Shown: in pieces, positions 33,435-43,464 of the stretch
Layout of the letters: each line of letters opens with the position of its first letter
Position numbering within the stretch: position 1 is the stretch's first letter
Source: Wolfiporia cocos
Taxonomy: Eukaryota > Basidiomycota > Agaricomycetes > Polyporales > Phaeolaceae
Assembly: GCA_029448655.1 (NCBI GenBank)
Contig: JACCLO010000015.1
Location: forward strand, 1,116,001 to 1,180,000
Direction of reading: 5' to 3'
Length of the DNA stretch: 64,000 nucleotides
Notes under the pieces: generated by a model
The model's input: the letters and a program-made list of their open reading frames with translations, nothing else
Databases searched by the model: none
What the model was told of the DNA's origin: nothing
Translations under genes and position numbers: made by a program

Positions 33435-33468
33435 CATCACACCCTCACCTACCGCGGTGTAAGGGCAC

Positions 33469-34581
33469 ATGATATTTGGACCAGAATTCCCAGCACGACT
33501 GATTGAACTCTTGCCCGAGGACATTCAGGGAGTCTACAGACTCAACCGATACGAGTGGACTGACACCATTGGAGCCTTCCGTAACAGCGGAGGAATTGTT
33601 GTCATTCCAAGAGAAGATAGGGCATCGAAGTGGGTACAAGTATACCCCTCCGCAGGAACGACCGCTTGGGAAATAACGCGTGAAGCGTTCGAACGATTTG
33701 GAGAAATCCCTCCGATGTCAACCGCGACGTTGACCGAAACCGAAACCATCAACAGAACCTCCGATGCCGATGGAAATACGAATCAGCCTTCGGGCGCCAC
33801 AGGAATGGCAGGAATTGAGCGCATCGGAGATGATGGGAGAAATCCTGGAAACTTTACAGGAACAGATAACAGCCAGACCGGAGGACAGGACCCTCCAGGA
33901 TTTATATCTGCTTTTGCGCAGAGTGGGATTGGGCCTATGGCTGGAGGAACAGACCTCTTTGGAAGCCCCCCACAGAACGCACCCGGAATGGGTAGCGGAG
34001 GAAATCCGTCTTGGACTAGCCCAAGTGGAGGAATGGGAACGACAAACCCAGGAACATGGCCTTCAGGCCTATTTGGACGAACCTCCGCAGGTACAAGCGG
34101 AGGAGGACTGGGAGGAAACTTCGGACGCGGAGGAGGGAATGCCCCCCCTCCTGGAGGACTCGGAGGAGGACCCCCCGCGAACCCCGGAGGAGGAAACCCT
34201 GGAGGGAACCCAGGGAACCCCGGAGGAAACCCAGGAAACCCGGGTGGAGGATACCCAGGAGGAGGAGGACCCCCAGGAGGGCCTCCACCACCGAATGCGC
34301 CGCAGCCCCAACCTCCGGCGCCGAACCCGTACTACCGACCCCCGATGATAAAGATCAATCCCCCAGACGTATTCGATGGGGAACGATCCGACATGCAGAA
34401 CTTCATAAACCAGTGCAATTCCTGGTTTACAATGTACGAAACGTCATTCCAGAACGACGTCCAGAGAGTGATCTTTATCCTTCCTCTCTTATATTTCGAA
34501 CAAGGGGAAAACGGGCCAATGGAAACAGAATTATCACCGGGTTTATACGAACCCCCAAACGAAACGATTCTTCCCGCCTAG
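33469..34581 (+). pseudogene. E2 gag, N-terminal part
   Basis: Opens at ATG 33469 (M-I-F-G-P-E-F). An N-terminal globular part is followed by a Gly/Asn/Pro-rich low-complexity region (about residues 180-290), then the capsid-like retrotransposon-gag domain (F-D-G-E-R-S-D-M-Q-N-F-I-N-Q-C). The true frame is lost near 34480-34490 at a four-base TTCC duplication, and this frame terminates at 34581. E1 has the same lesion. Upstream in-frame codons include a TAA at 33459-33461. Confidence 0.8.
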
Positions 34582-35314
34582 TCTTGCACAGTTTGATGCA
34601 GACTTCCAGAAAGCCTTCGGAGCCATCGAAGAGGTACAGAAGGCGCGGAAGAAAATCCTGGACGTAACCCAGGACAGAAAGGACATCGATGATTATATCA
34701 CCGAGTTCAACAACTTGGCCGGGAAGGCCCAGTACGATTGATACAGCGCGGACGGAAACGCGTTGCTCATAACCCTCTTCGAGAAAGGGTTACCCGAACA
34801 TACAACCCGATATATCATCGGCATTCGACCGCTACCAGCAACCATTGATGAATGGCAGTCCGCTGCCTCGTACTATGAAAATACGTACAAGATATTCTTG
34901 AAACGGGACAAACCGTTTGTCAAGAAAAAGGCTTGGCAAGCCTCGAACCAGAATAACGGACGCACTAGTGCTCCACAGACAACCGCACCAAAAGATCCGA
35001 ATGCGATGGATGTAGATCGAATGACCACCCAGGAAAGGGACGATCACATCAAGAAGGGAAAATGTTTCACCTGTCATCAGCCAGGACATATGTCGCGAGA
35101 CTGTCCGAAGAGGCTGAGGAAGCCGGCCCGCCCTAGGCGGACTACTCGAAAGATCAAAGAAGAAGAAGCCGAGCAAGAAGCTCGCATTGAAGAAGTCTCT
35201 GAGGAAGAGACTGAATACGTCACCGCTAACAGAGCGGTCACAGCAATTAGGGCCCTGAAAGCCAAGAACCCCGAGCTCCTAGCACAGCTCGTAGAAGAAC
35301 AGGATTTTGCCTAG
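34502..35314 (+). pseudogene. E2 gag, C-terminal part with TGA and CCHC zinc knuckle
   Basis: The second gag frame continues the capsid helix region (F-D-A-D-F-Q-K-A-F-G-A-I-E-E-V), meets a TGA at 34739-34741, then resumes with G-L-P-E-H-T-T-R-Y-I-I-G and the knuckle C-F-T-C-H-Q-P-G-H-M-S-R-D-C near 35063, which binds RNA in nucleocapsids. It ends with a basic then acidic tail at 35314. The stop is shared with E1; it may be decay fixed in the master copy, or read through. Confidence 0.8.
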
Positions 35315-35403
35315 GAGGGAAGCCCACGGTCTTACCCTCCGAGAAAGCAGCGCATGTAATTACCTCGTTCGAGAAGAATCGATCCCTCTTCATCCCGGTA
35401 ATC

Positions 35404-38400
35404 ATGACGCTGGCAAAACCCGTGAAGTGCAATGCACTAATCGACTCAGGAGCAATGTCAAACCTGATCCACAGCAGAGTGGTAGAAAAATACAAGGTGC
35501 CCACGCAACCCTTGAAGAACCCGATCATCGTCAAAAATGTTGACGGAACAGAGAACAAGGATGGGCGAATAGACCGAGAAGCCACCATACTACTACGATA
35601 TCCAAAGACCCAGAAAACGCGAAAGGTCCGATTCCTGGTAGGATCAATCGGAACAGAAAATATGATTCTAGGGTATGGATGGCTAAAAGACCAAAACCCC
35701 ACAATCGACTGGAAGGACCAAACAGTCGATGTACGATCGATACTAGGGGCAGAAGAAAAGAAACAAGAAGCCACAATCCGAATGGATACGGTGGAGATGG
35801 TAGTTGCCCCAGAAGGGAAAATTCCAACAAGGGGAACCCAAGAAGCTGCAGGGTACGACCTTTACGCCGCAGAAGAAACCGAGATTCCCGCCGGAGGATG
35901 GAAACTTGTCTCCACAGGAGTAAAAATGAAGATCCCGAAGGGATTGTATGGAAGGCTGGCCGGACGATCAGGCAACACCCTCAGACACGGATTGGTAGTA
36001 CAAGCCGGAGTCATAGACCCGGACTACCGAGGAGACGTCGGAGCCATCGTCTTCAACTACTCAGACAAAGCGCATAGAATTATCCCAGGCATGCAAATAG
36101 CCCAGATAATTTTCGAACGACACCTCATCCCCGACATTATAGAAGTCGAAGACTTAGATGAAACAGAACGGGGGGAGAAAGGGTTTGGATCCACGGACCA
36201 GCCAGAGGAAACAGCGCAGCGACTCTATACTCCCGAGGAGTACGAAGCGATCCGACGCTTTGCAAAAGATAACCCTAGGATCATAGGGAAGAAAGGGGAG
36301 ACGCGCAAGAAGTTCCGAACAAAGATACAAATCATCAACGCTGTCAGGAAAGCGCTGACAAAATCCCAGGAATTCGCGCAGAAAACCCCCGAACCAGAAC
36401 GAACGATTGAGGAGATGGTCCCGAAACACCTACTGGACTTCTCCAAGGTGTTCAGTAAGGAGTCCACAGCAGCGTTCCCCCCGTCGAGACCATGGGACCA
36501 CGCGATCGAGTTGAAACCCAATTTCGTGCCAAAAGACTGCAAAGTCTATGCACTCTCGCCTAAAGAGCAGCAGGCGCTGGACAAATTCCTAAAAGAAAAC
36601 TTGGCCAAGGGATTCATAGTCCCTTCAAAATCCCCGATGGCGTCACCATTCTTTTTCGTCCCAAAGAAGGACAGCGGCCTACGACCCTGTCAAGATTATC
36701 GATATCTGAACAAAGGAACGATAAAGAACGTTTATCCCTTACCACTAATCTCAGAGCTCCTGGAAAAGCTAAAAGGAGCAAAGATCTTCACAAAAATGGA
36801 CCTTAGAGCAGGATACAACAACGTACGGATCAAGAAGGGAGACGAATGGAAGGCGGCCTTCAAAACAAACCGAGGGTTGTACGAACCCACGGTTATGTTT
36901 TTCGGATTGTGCAATGCACCTGGGACCTTTCAGGCAATGATGAACGAAATCCTGAAAGAAGAAATCCTCGAAGGATGGGTGCTTGTTTATATGGACGACA
37001 TCCTCATTTTCTCGGAAGACGAGAAAACACACAAGGAACGAGAGCGGCGGATCCTTCAGAGATTGGTGGATAACCATCTCTTTGTGAAACCTGAAAAATG
37101 CGCCTTCGGTGTTGACAGAGTCGAATTTCTGGGACTAGTCATCACCCCAGGAAATATCCAGATGGACCCAGCGAAACTCAATGGGATTAAGGAGTGGCCG
37201 ACTCCTCGAAATCTCAAAGAAGTCAGATCCTTCTTAGGATTCGCAAACTTCTATCGGAAATTTATCGATCACTACTCTACGCACGCCCGACCCCTGGTAG
37301 ACCTCACAAAAACGGTCACGGGGACAGGGTTCCAATGGACGGAGAAAGAACAGAAAGCATTCGAATTCATGAAGAAAGCATTCGCAACGGCACCCGCACT
37401 AGGAACACCAGACAAGGAGAAACCATTCATCCTCGAAACAGACGCATCTCAGTTCGCCACAGGAGCAGTACTGAAACAGCTAGATGAAACAGGGCGCGAA
37501 CAGCCAGTGGGATATCTCTCACAGTCCCTGACATCTACAGAACGGAACTATGAAATCTACGATCGCGAACTACTCGGAATAGTCCGAGCCTTAGAAGAAT
37601 GGCGGCACCTGTTAGAAGGAGCACCGCATCGGATCTTGATCCGAAGTGATCACCAGAACCTGACATATTGGAGAAGCGCACAGCGCCTAAATCGGCGACA
37701 AGCGAGATGGCATCTATTCCTCTCGCAATTCGACCTGAAGTTACAACACGTCCCCAGAAGGAAACTAGTCATGGCCGACACACTGTCCAGGATGTATCAC
37801 CTGGACGAAAGCAACGAAGACAACGAGGGAATCACCATGATTCCCGATGAACTCGTCATCCACGCAATCCAGATCCCGATCATTGATCGAATCAAGAACG
37901 CCAACGATCGAGATGAATCTGCGGAACAGGCGATCCGCGCCCTAGGGGGCACAGGCGAATTCCCCGCAAGAACCACCGCAGATGAATGGCAACAAACGGA
38001 TGGAATATTGCTCTACAGGGGCAGGATGTACGTGCCAAAGGACGAGGGCCTTCGACGAGAGGTCATCACAAAATACCACGACACGATCCCGGCCGGACAC
38101 CCTGGGATCTGGGGTACAACAGTACAGGTTAAGACCCACTTTTGGTGGCCTGACATGGGAACAATGATAGCGGAATACGTCCGGGGCTGTGCAATCTGTC
38201 AACAAATGAAACCTGATAGGAATCCGCTAAAACCCCCTTTGCAACCAATACCAACACGGGAAGACGCCCTCCCATTCTCACAGTGCTCGGTCGATTTTGT
38301 CACCGATCTGCCAAGAGTCGGAAAGTATGACTCTATGATGGTGATTGTCGACCATGGCCTATCCAAGGCTATCTCTCTCACCCCATGCGACAAAACGATC

Positions 38401-40455
38401 ACTAGCGAAGGGGCGGCAGAGATATTTCACCGGAAAATCTACTCGCTATATGGCATCCCCCGAAAGATCATTTCAGACAGAGGACCACAGTTTGCATCAA
38501 AGCTCTTCAAAGAATTATGCAAGCTGCAGGGAACGGAATCAGCGATGAGCACGGCGTACCATCCACAGACCGACGGACAGACAGAAAGAATGAATCAACA
38601 GATCGAAGTATATCTTCGCATCTATTGCATGAACGACCCTTTCCAGTGGGTGCAACGACTGCCTGACGTCGAATTTGCGCACAACACCAGACGAACCGAA
38701 AACCGACCAGCGCCACTTGAAATAATCCTGGGATACGTCCCGAGAGGATTCCCAGACTATGACAGAATAGGGAACGTCCCGGCAGCTGTCGACAGGATCA
38801 AAAAGATCAAAGAGGCGCGAAAAATGGCATTCATCGCACATGAATTAGCCCAGAAAAGAATGGCAGGGCGGTTCCTCAGAGAACTGCCGAAGCTGGAGAA
38901 AGGGGATAAGGTCTGGCTCGATGCCAAGAACCTAACGATCCCCTATGAATCGAACAAACTGGCACCAAAAAGAGAAGGACCCTTCACCATCACAGAAAAG
39001 ATGGGACCCACGACATACCGGCTGCAGTTACCGGCGAATTGGAAAATTCATCCGGTCTTCCACGCTGCCTTACTAAAACCATTCAACGAAACAAGGGTAC
39101 ACGGACCCAATTACCTACGGCCGCCACCTGATATCATCAAGGGACAAGAAGAATACGAAGTCGAAGCCATCTTGGCTGACAGATGGCAAAGAAAGAAGCA
39201 CCAATACCTCATCAAGTGGAAAGGCTATGCCACGGCCGACAACTCATGGGAAGACGAGGCGAACTTGGAGCATTCCAAGGAGCTGATAAAAGACTACCAC
39301 AGGACGAGAGTCAGGACAACCCCGACACTCGAAAACAGAACAGTAATAGTATGTCGACGACTCGCCACCAGCTCCCCCGCCGTACCACGACCCCCGGCGA
39401 TGCAGATCATCGAGAAGGCTGACCGCGAGGTACGCCACCAAGAAGGTACTCCCCCCAGCATCTACAGATTAGACACGCCCTCCTCTGGTACAGGGCCGAG
39501 GGACCTTTTGCTGGCCGAGCCGATGGCTGGTCGGCCCTCTTCGACATCGCGCAGGACCTCACCCACATTTACAGCTCGTACCAGAACATCACCGAGGACC
39601 TCGTCCGAATGGAGGGGCAGATCAGAGCACAGAGAGAGGGACTCGAGCTACTCACCGACAGACTTATCGACCGATTGGCCGCCACTACGACGGCCCGACT
39701 ACGACACGCACTCAACAACTTCGAGGATCGCGAGCACGTTACTCCCAATCGACCCGAATACACACCGCGACCCGCCCGCTTTTTCACCCCCGACGAACGA
39801 CGCCGAGTTGCAAGGCCGTTTAATTTTATGGAGAGCGATAGAGTATTATTTCCAGTGCCTACCGAGACTCAGAGGGCCCGCCGAACAGGAGTTAGAGACC
39901 CGACGCCACGTATTTCTGGTATGGGAGGCGACGGGAGACGTGAACCACCTGCACGCCCGACGAGCCCTAGGGCTACCCCAGCGCGACAGCGAAGAGCGAA
40001 TAGCACGCCGCCTATTCGACGATCTCCTTCAGTGCAGAGTATTACCCGCGAGGAGTTTGAGCGAGGTGCGAGGGAGCACAAACGAGACACCGCCTCCCTA
40101 CCAACATGGGCCGCACGAAACCTTCACCGAGCCGCACACCACTGGAGGTACCAACATAACAAATACCTCCGCGATATCCCTTCCCTACGGGTACCAGCAA
40201 GGCCCTCACCTGAGCAGCCGTGTCGACAATGTGGTTCCGCTAACCACTGGATCCTCGACTGCCCCGACTATATTTGCAGAACTTGTGGGCTCAATCAACC
40301 AGGTCATCGACAGAATGAATGCCGCCAACACTTCGTATGGCGAACTCCTACGACCCCGTCCCTCAGCGGGAACGGCGACATCTACAATGAACAGGACGCT
40401 GAGGCACTCTGAGGAGGGGAACTTGGAAAATTCGTCGAGGCCGACGAATGCTTAG
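35404..40455 (+). CDS. E2 pol polyprotein: protease-dUTPase-RT-RNase H-integrase-chromodomain
   Basis: 1,683 aa, intact. Aspartic protease D14-S-G-A; dUTPase from about 127 with all five motifs (A149-G-Y-D-L-Y-A, R188-S-G, V203-I-D-P-D-Y-R-G-D-V-G, P228-G-M-Q-I-A-Q, G260-F-G-S-T-D); RT palm box Y529-M-D-D; RNase H E-T-D-A-S; integrase finger H892, H899, C929, C932; core D964, D1025, E1061; chromodomain about 1250-1298 (W-K-G-Y, W-E-D); then a 380-residue Arg/Ser/Pro-rich extension. The dUTPase, which hydrolyses dUTP and limits uracil in new cDNA, sits between protease and RT. The ATG chosen is the first in frame; pol may instead be made by recoding from gag. Confidence 0.93.
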   Translation: MTLAKPVKCNALIDSGAMSNLIHSRVVEKYKVPTQPLKNPIIVKNVDGTENKDGRIDREATILLRYPKTQKTRKVRFLVGSIGTENMILGYGWLKDQNPTIDWKDQTVDVRSILGAEEKKQEATIRMDTVEMVVAPEGKIPTRGTQEAAGYDLYAAEETEIPAGGWKLVSTGVKMKIPKGLYGRLAGRSGNTLRHGLVVQAGVIDPDYRGDVGAIVFNYSDKAHRIIPGMQIAQIIFERHLIPDIIEVEDLDETERGEKGFGSTDQPEETAQRLYTPEEYEAIRRFAKDNPRIIGKKGETRKKFRTKIQIINAVRKALTKSQEFAQKTPEPERTIEEMVPKHLLDFSKVFSKESTAAFPPSRPWDHAIELKPNFVPKDCKVYALSPKEQQALDKFLKENLAKGFIVPSKSPMASPFFFVPKKDSGLRPCQDYRYLNKGTIKNVYPLPLISELLEKLKGAKIFTKMDLRAGYNNVRIKKGDEWKAAFKTNRGLYEPTVMFFGLCNAPGTFQAMMNEILKEEILEGWVLVYMDDILIFSEDEKTHKERERRILQRLVDNHLFVKPEKCAFGVDRVEFLGLVITPGNIQMDPAKLNGIKEWPTPRNLKEVRSFLGFANFYRKFIDHYSTHARPLVDLTKTVTGTGFQWTEKEQKAFEFMKKAFATAPALGTPDKEKPFILETDASQFATGAVLKQLDETGREQPVGYLSQSLTSTERNYEIYDRELLGIVRALEEWRHLLEGAPHRILIRSDHQNLTYWRSAQRLNRRQARWHLFLSQFDLKLQHVPRRKLVMADTLSRMYHLDESNEDNEGITMIPDELVIHAIQIPIIDRIKNANDRDESAEQAIRALGGTGEFPARTTADEWQQTDGILLYRGRMYVPKDEGLRREVITKYHDTIPAGHPGIWGTTVQVKTHFWWPDMGTMIAEYVRGCAICQQMKPDRNPLKPPLQPIPTREDALPFSQCSVDFVTDLPRVGKYDSMMVIVDHGLSKAISLTPCDKTITSEGAAEIFHRKIYSLYGIPRKIISDRGPQFASKLFKELCKLQGTESAMSTAYHPQTDGQTERMNQQIEVYLRIYCMNDPFQWVQRLPDVEFAHNTRRTENRPAPLEIILGYVPRGFPDYDRIGNVPAAVDRIKKIKEARKMAFIAHELAQKRMAGRFLRELPKLEKGDKVWLDAKNLTIPYESNKLAPKREGPFTITEKMGPTTYRLQLPANWKIHPVFHAALLKPFNETRVHGPNYLRPPPDIIKGQEEYEVEAILADRWQRKKHQYLIKWKGYATADNSWEDEANLEHSKELIKDYHRTRVRTTPTLENRTVIVCRRLATSSPAVPRPPAMQIIEKADREVRHQEGTPPSIYRLDTPSSGTGPRDLLLAEPMAGRPSSTSRRTSPTFTARTRTSPRTSSEWRGRSEHRERDSSYSPTDLSTDWPPLRRPDYDTHSTTSRIASTLLPIDPNTHRDPPAFSPPTNDAELQGRLILWRAIEYYFQCLPRLRGPAEQELETRRHVFLVWEATGDVNHLHARRALGLPQRDSEERIARRLFDDLLQCRVLPARSLSEVRGSTNETPPPYQHGPHETFTEPHTTGGTNITNTSAISLPYGYQQGPHLSSRVDNVVPLTTGSSTAPTIFAELVGSINQVIDRMNAANTSYGELLRPRPSAGTATSTMNRTLRHSEEGNLENSSRPTNA
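39351..40412 (+). pseudogene. E2 ORF3 overlapping pol: coiled coil plus zinc knuckles, one stop
   Basis: Same 1,062-nt ORF as in E1 (6088-7149) but with a TGA at 39420-39422 caused by a C-to-T change that is silent in the pol frame. The rest is open to 40412. It carries the helical segment and both C-terminal knuckles (C-R-Q-C-x4-H-x4-C and C-R-T-C-x6-H-x4-C). Its preservation over 330 codons in a second frame argues for function in the ancestor. Confidence 0.55.
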
Positions 40456-40466
40456 GGAGGGGCTGA
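40454..40466 (+). promoter_or_regulatory. Polypurine tract of E2
   Basis: AGGGAGGGGCTGA directly before the 3' LTR, the plus-strand primer site; identical in E1. Confidence 0.8.
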
Positions 40467-41174
40467 TGTTACGATTATTTTGATTTTTCGAATATCGACA
40501 GAACTCACCACTAGGCGAATACAATACAGGGACTTGTTGCGCAACCAACTCCCCTGGCTACTCGTGACTCTACTGGGCGCATCCCCAGTTGTACTAGTCT
40601 ATAGGGCTCGTTTCATCTTTGGCAGATCCAACCCTGCCACCGTTTCATGTTCATCGTTTATTAGCTGATAGATGGCGTTCAACCGCCATCATCCCTATCT
40701 ATCGTCTCAGATATATCACTCCATACTTATCAGACGTTTGGGACTATAGCGTAGATAGTATCGGTGGCATCTGGGACAGACTTGACCCCTGAAACCTAGC
40801 GTAGTATAAAAACTCATGTACTTACCGTCGAGGCTCTTCAGCTCGACCTTGTTGTATAAACAAGAAGTCTTATACTCGTTCTCAAACGTAGGAAACTACG
40901 CTCAGTATTTCTCACTCGAGCAACCGAACGACTAAGTCCTCGAAGTGCACACTGACTTCTCGGACTTAGGCGAGTCTTATATTCTATTTGACTCGCACTT
41001 GAACAGATTATATCCTCTAACGTGTATTGGATATTAACCGATCTCCTAAGGACTTCGCTTAGGACCCGAAGGCATCTAACGAGTATTTGCCTTGCATACG
41101 GTGACGTGCCTACGTGCAGAAGAACGATCTATATTCGCGACTCGAATATACGAACGGGTATTCGACCCGTAACA
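40467..41174 (+). repeat. 3' LTR of E2 (708 bp)
   Basis: Matches 32715-33422 with about 8 substitutions by eye, mostly transitions. Ends at the CACCA duplication. Confidence 0.95.
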
Positions 41175-41361
41175 CACCATGCGCCAGAAGGAGTATGCCC
41201 AGCAGGGTCCAAGATCGGTGGGTCGTGGTAACCAACATGCAAATGATGAGAGGTTGCGTACTGCTCGCACTGCAGAGTCATCTTCAATAGGGATGGATGA
41301 CGAGGACGACTTCAGATCTGCACAATTCAGTTCAAAGTCGTTCGGCCTGTCCAACAACTAG
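41175..41361 (+). pseudogene. Gene fragment interrupted by E2 (right part)
   Basis: Continues the frame of 32590-32714: R-Q-K-E-Y-A-Q-Q-G-P-R-S-V-G-R-G-N-Q-H-A-N-D-E-R-L-R-T-A, ending at a TAG at 41359. Sequence to about 41500 still looks coding in a shifted frame (Y-D-G-G-G-G-R-T-L-S-L-E-P-L), which suggests older decay as well as the E2 insertion. Confidence 0.5.
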
Positions 41362-41499
41362 GAGTCCTTGTCCCAAAAGCTTTGTCATTCTATGACGGTG
41401 GTGGTGGCCGGACACTGTCATTAGAGCCGTTACATGATGTGGACTTTGACGCCGATATCTACTCATTGATCACCACTCCAACGACGAATACACTACCAT

Positions 41500-41965
41500 T
41501 GGGTGGAGAGAGACAGTGCGTAGAGGGTCAAACAGATGCAGGAGTCGGTAGCAGGCGCCCAACGTGCAAACACGCGTCAGTGCTTACACAACCAGGCTGA
41601 TCGACTTACTGATCACGTGCATTAGCGTTTCGTCAAAATGAGCATCACACTCGTCGATCGTACATGTCGCCGATCGTACAAGTCGATCACCAAGTCGATC
41701 GTGGCACATTACACCTAACGACTCTGTTGGGCGTATCTCACGTATACTCACCATCGTTCTGTTCTTCTGCCCTTCTCGCTATGCCACGTGTCTACTTCTC
41801 CCTTTCCTGTCGCTATTCGATGACACTCTCCTCCTGCATACGCTTGCCGACGCCGCAAGGTCTGGTATGGATTACGGTCGCGTCGATGACCAGACCACAA
41901 CGGGGCCAGTTGCGGTTATGTTGCGATCCATAATCGGTATTGCTTCTCTCACCTATGCTTCTCGA
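41500..41965. other. Intergenic, no gene seen
   Basis: Contains scattered TCGATCGT/AGTCGATC words but no supported ORF. It forms the upstream region of the 42-kb gene. Confidence 0.35.
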
Positions 41966-41969
41966 GACT

Positions 41970-42802
41970 GAGTATATAAACCCAAACTTTGTGGCGACAC
42001 TCTTTGTCTCTCAACCACCACCACCACCAAGGTACATTGTATGCGTTTTGATTACTTATATACTAACGTTACCTTTGAACAGACTATTCATACGATGGCT
42101 AGAGGTTGTAGAAGAGCCCGTCAAGCCGCTAGGCAGCGCCAGCAAGCCCAAGCCCAAGCCCAAGCCGACCCAGCACCCGTCCGCGGTGCAGTGCCACACC
42201 CAGACGACCTCGCCGCTGGACTCGCCGGCCTACGGTTGGACGACCAAGCCGGGCCGGCAGCTGCTGCACCCGCCGTCGACGAAGCCCCTGCCCCCAATGC
42301 GGACCGTATCGTATTACGGTCGCAAGATTATAAGGTATGGATTTATCTCTTTGGGCGCGTGCAAATTAATGTGGTTTAACAGACTATGTTAAAAATCTTC
42401 GACATGTGCGATGCCGAACGAGGCAAAATGCACATTAGAGATATTGCGTCGGTAAGCGACTTTCTAGACTTGCATTTGCGGTCTAACATCTTCATTAGTT
42501 TCTTTGAGCTGCGGGCTTCGTGGACGTACCTGGCTCTAGAGATGGTGCAGGTCGTAGCATCTTACATGCGAAATCGGAGAGGCGAATTTTCTTTCACCCG
42601 GTAAGTGTTCTTTGGTTCTATTAGAATTTTTCCAACTCCCAGCAGTATCACGGCGATGAGGCCTATGCGCCTTTCATCAACAGGTGAGTTCCTTCTGCTC
42701 GCGTTAACGATGTCCTTTGACGCATAATTTAGACTGCGCGATGATTTAGCTCGCAACTTAAATTGGAATTCGGCGTCGTTCTCCCGGCGTGGCGACAATT
42801 GA
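41970..42802 (+). CDS. Small multi-exon gene, basic N-terminus, function unknown
   Basis: TATATAAAC near 41973 precedes a transcript with a 5'-UTR intron (GTACATTG...GAACAG) and the start ATG at 42094. Exons read M-A-R-G-C-R-R-A-R-Q-A-A-R, a Gln/Ala repeat, an Ala/Pro-rich linker, then T-M-L-K-I-F-D-M-C-D-A-E-R-G-K-M-H-I-R-D. Next comes L-R-A-S-W-T-Y-L-A-L-E-M-V-Q, and a last exon ends S-F-S-R-R-G-D-N at the TGA at 42800-42802. Introns are about 47-57 bp. The junction at about 42601 does not keep phase as I read it, so one boundary is uncertain. No known domain. Confidence 0.5.
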
Positions 42803-43027
42803 TTTCTGAGATAATAATTGGATTGCTCAAGAGCTGAAAATGATAGAGGGATAGAGAGGATCGGAAATGTAATATAGCCCAATCTAACGTCGTGTTGTAG
42901 AATGTAGATCTAGATTTCTTGTCGATGTAGCATTCATGTGGTCCGGATATACTTTCCCTACTCATTGTAACATTACCTATTTACATAGTCGTTGTATCAT
43001 ATCTCGAGCGAGGTGAAAAATTAATAG

Positions 43028-43145
43028 ATTACCTTCGACTGACAAGGAGAAGTTGACTTGTCCTCGAAGCCAGTTTCGATTACATGCACGTGATGTGTTT
43101 GATGGTGACGGTTCGACTCTCAGTGAGCGCATACATGGCATTTTA
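43028..43145 (+). repeat. Dispersed short repeat, copy 2 (SINE-like candidate)
   Basis: Counterpart of 28837-28977, shorter by a gap in the middle, with the B-box-like GGTTCGACTC at 43109-43118 and a T-rich end. Confidence 0.45.
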
Positions 43146-43464
43146 TTATCTGTAGTCTTTAAGAATTCTTATAAATGGTACAATAAATTTCTTAACGAAC
43201 ATTGCGTAGCGGGCCTTGCCGGAACCGGCGCTACTCCATTTATAGTCGAAGGTCAAGCGCCGATGCCAGTCGGCACTTCCTCGTTCCATATAAGCCTTTA
43301 ATTTCTACACGACCAAGAGGGTCCCACTTTCTCATGGTTCCTGCTCACGCTCTGCTCGCATCATTCCTGCTTATAATCTGCATTGGTATACAATAAAATC
43401 CCTCCATGTAGCGCAATATACAGCTAGAATACATCATGAATTGCACGGGCACGACGGTCGACCA

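Larger units (their letters stand above)
32715..41174 (+). mobile_element. Full-length Ty3/gypsy chromovirus copy E2 (8,460 bp)
   Basis: Two 708-bp LTRs, target duplication CACCA at 32710-32714 and 41175-41179, self-priming type primer site, gag, pol and polypurine tract. The LTRs differ at about 8 positions by eye (around 1 percent), so insertion is recent. Pol is one open frame of 1,683 codons; gag carries a four-base insertion and a TGA, both also present in E1. The chromodomain, the integrase type and the primer arrangement fit the Tf1/sushi-like branch of chromoviruses. Confidence 0.95.
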
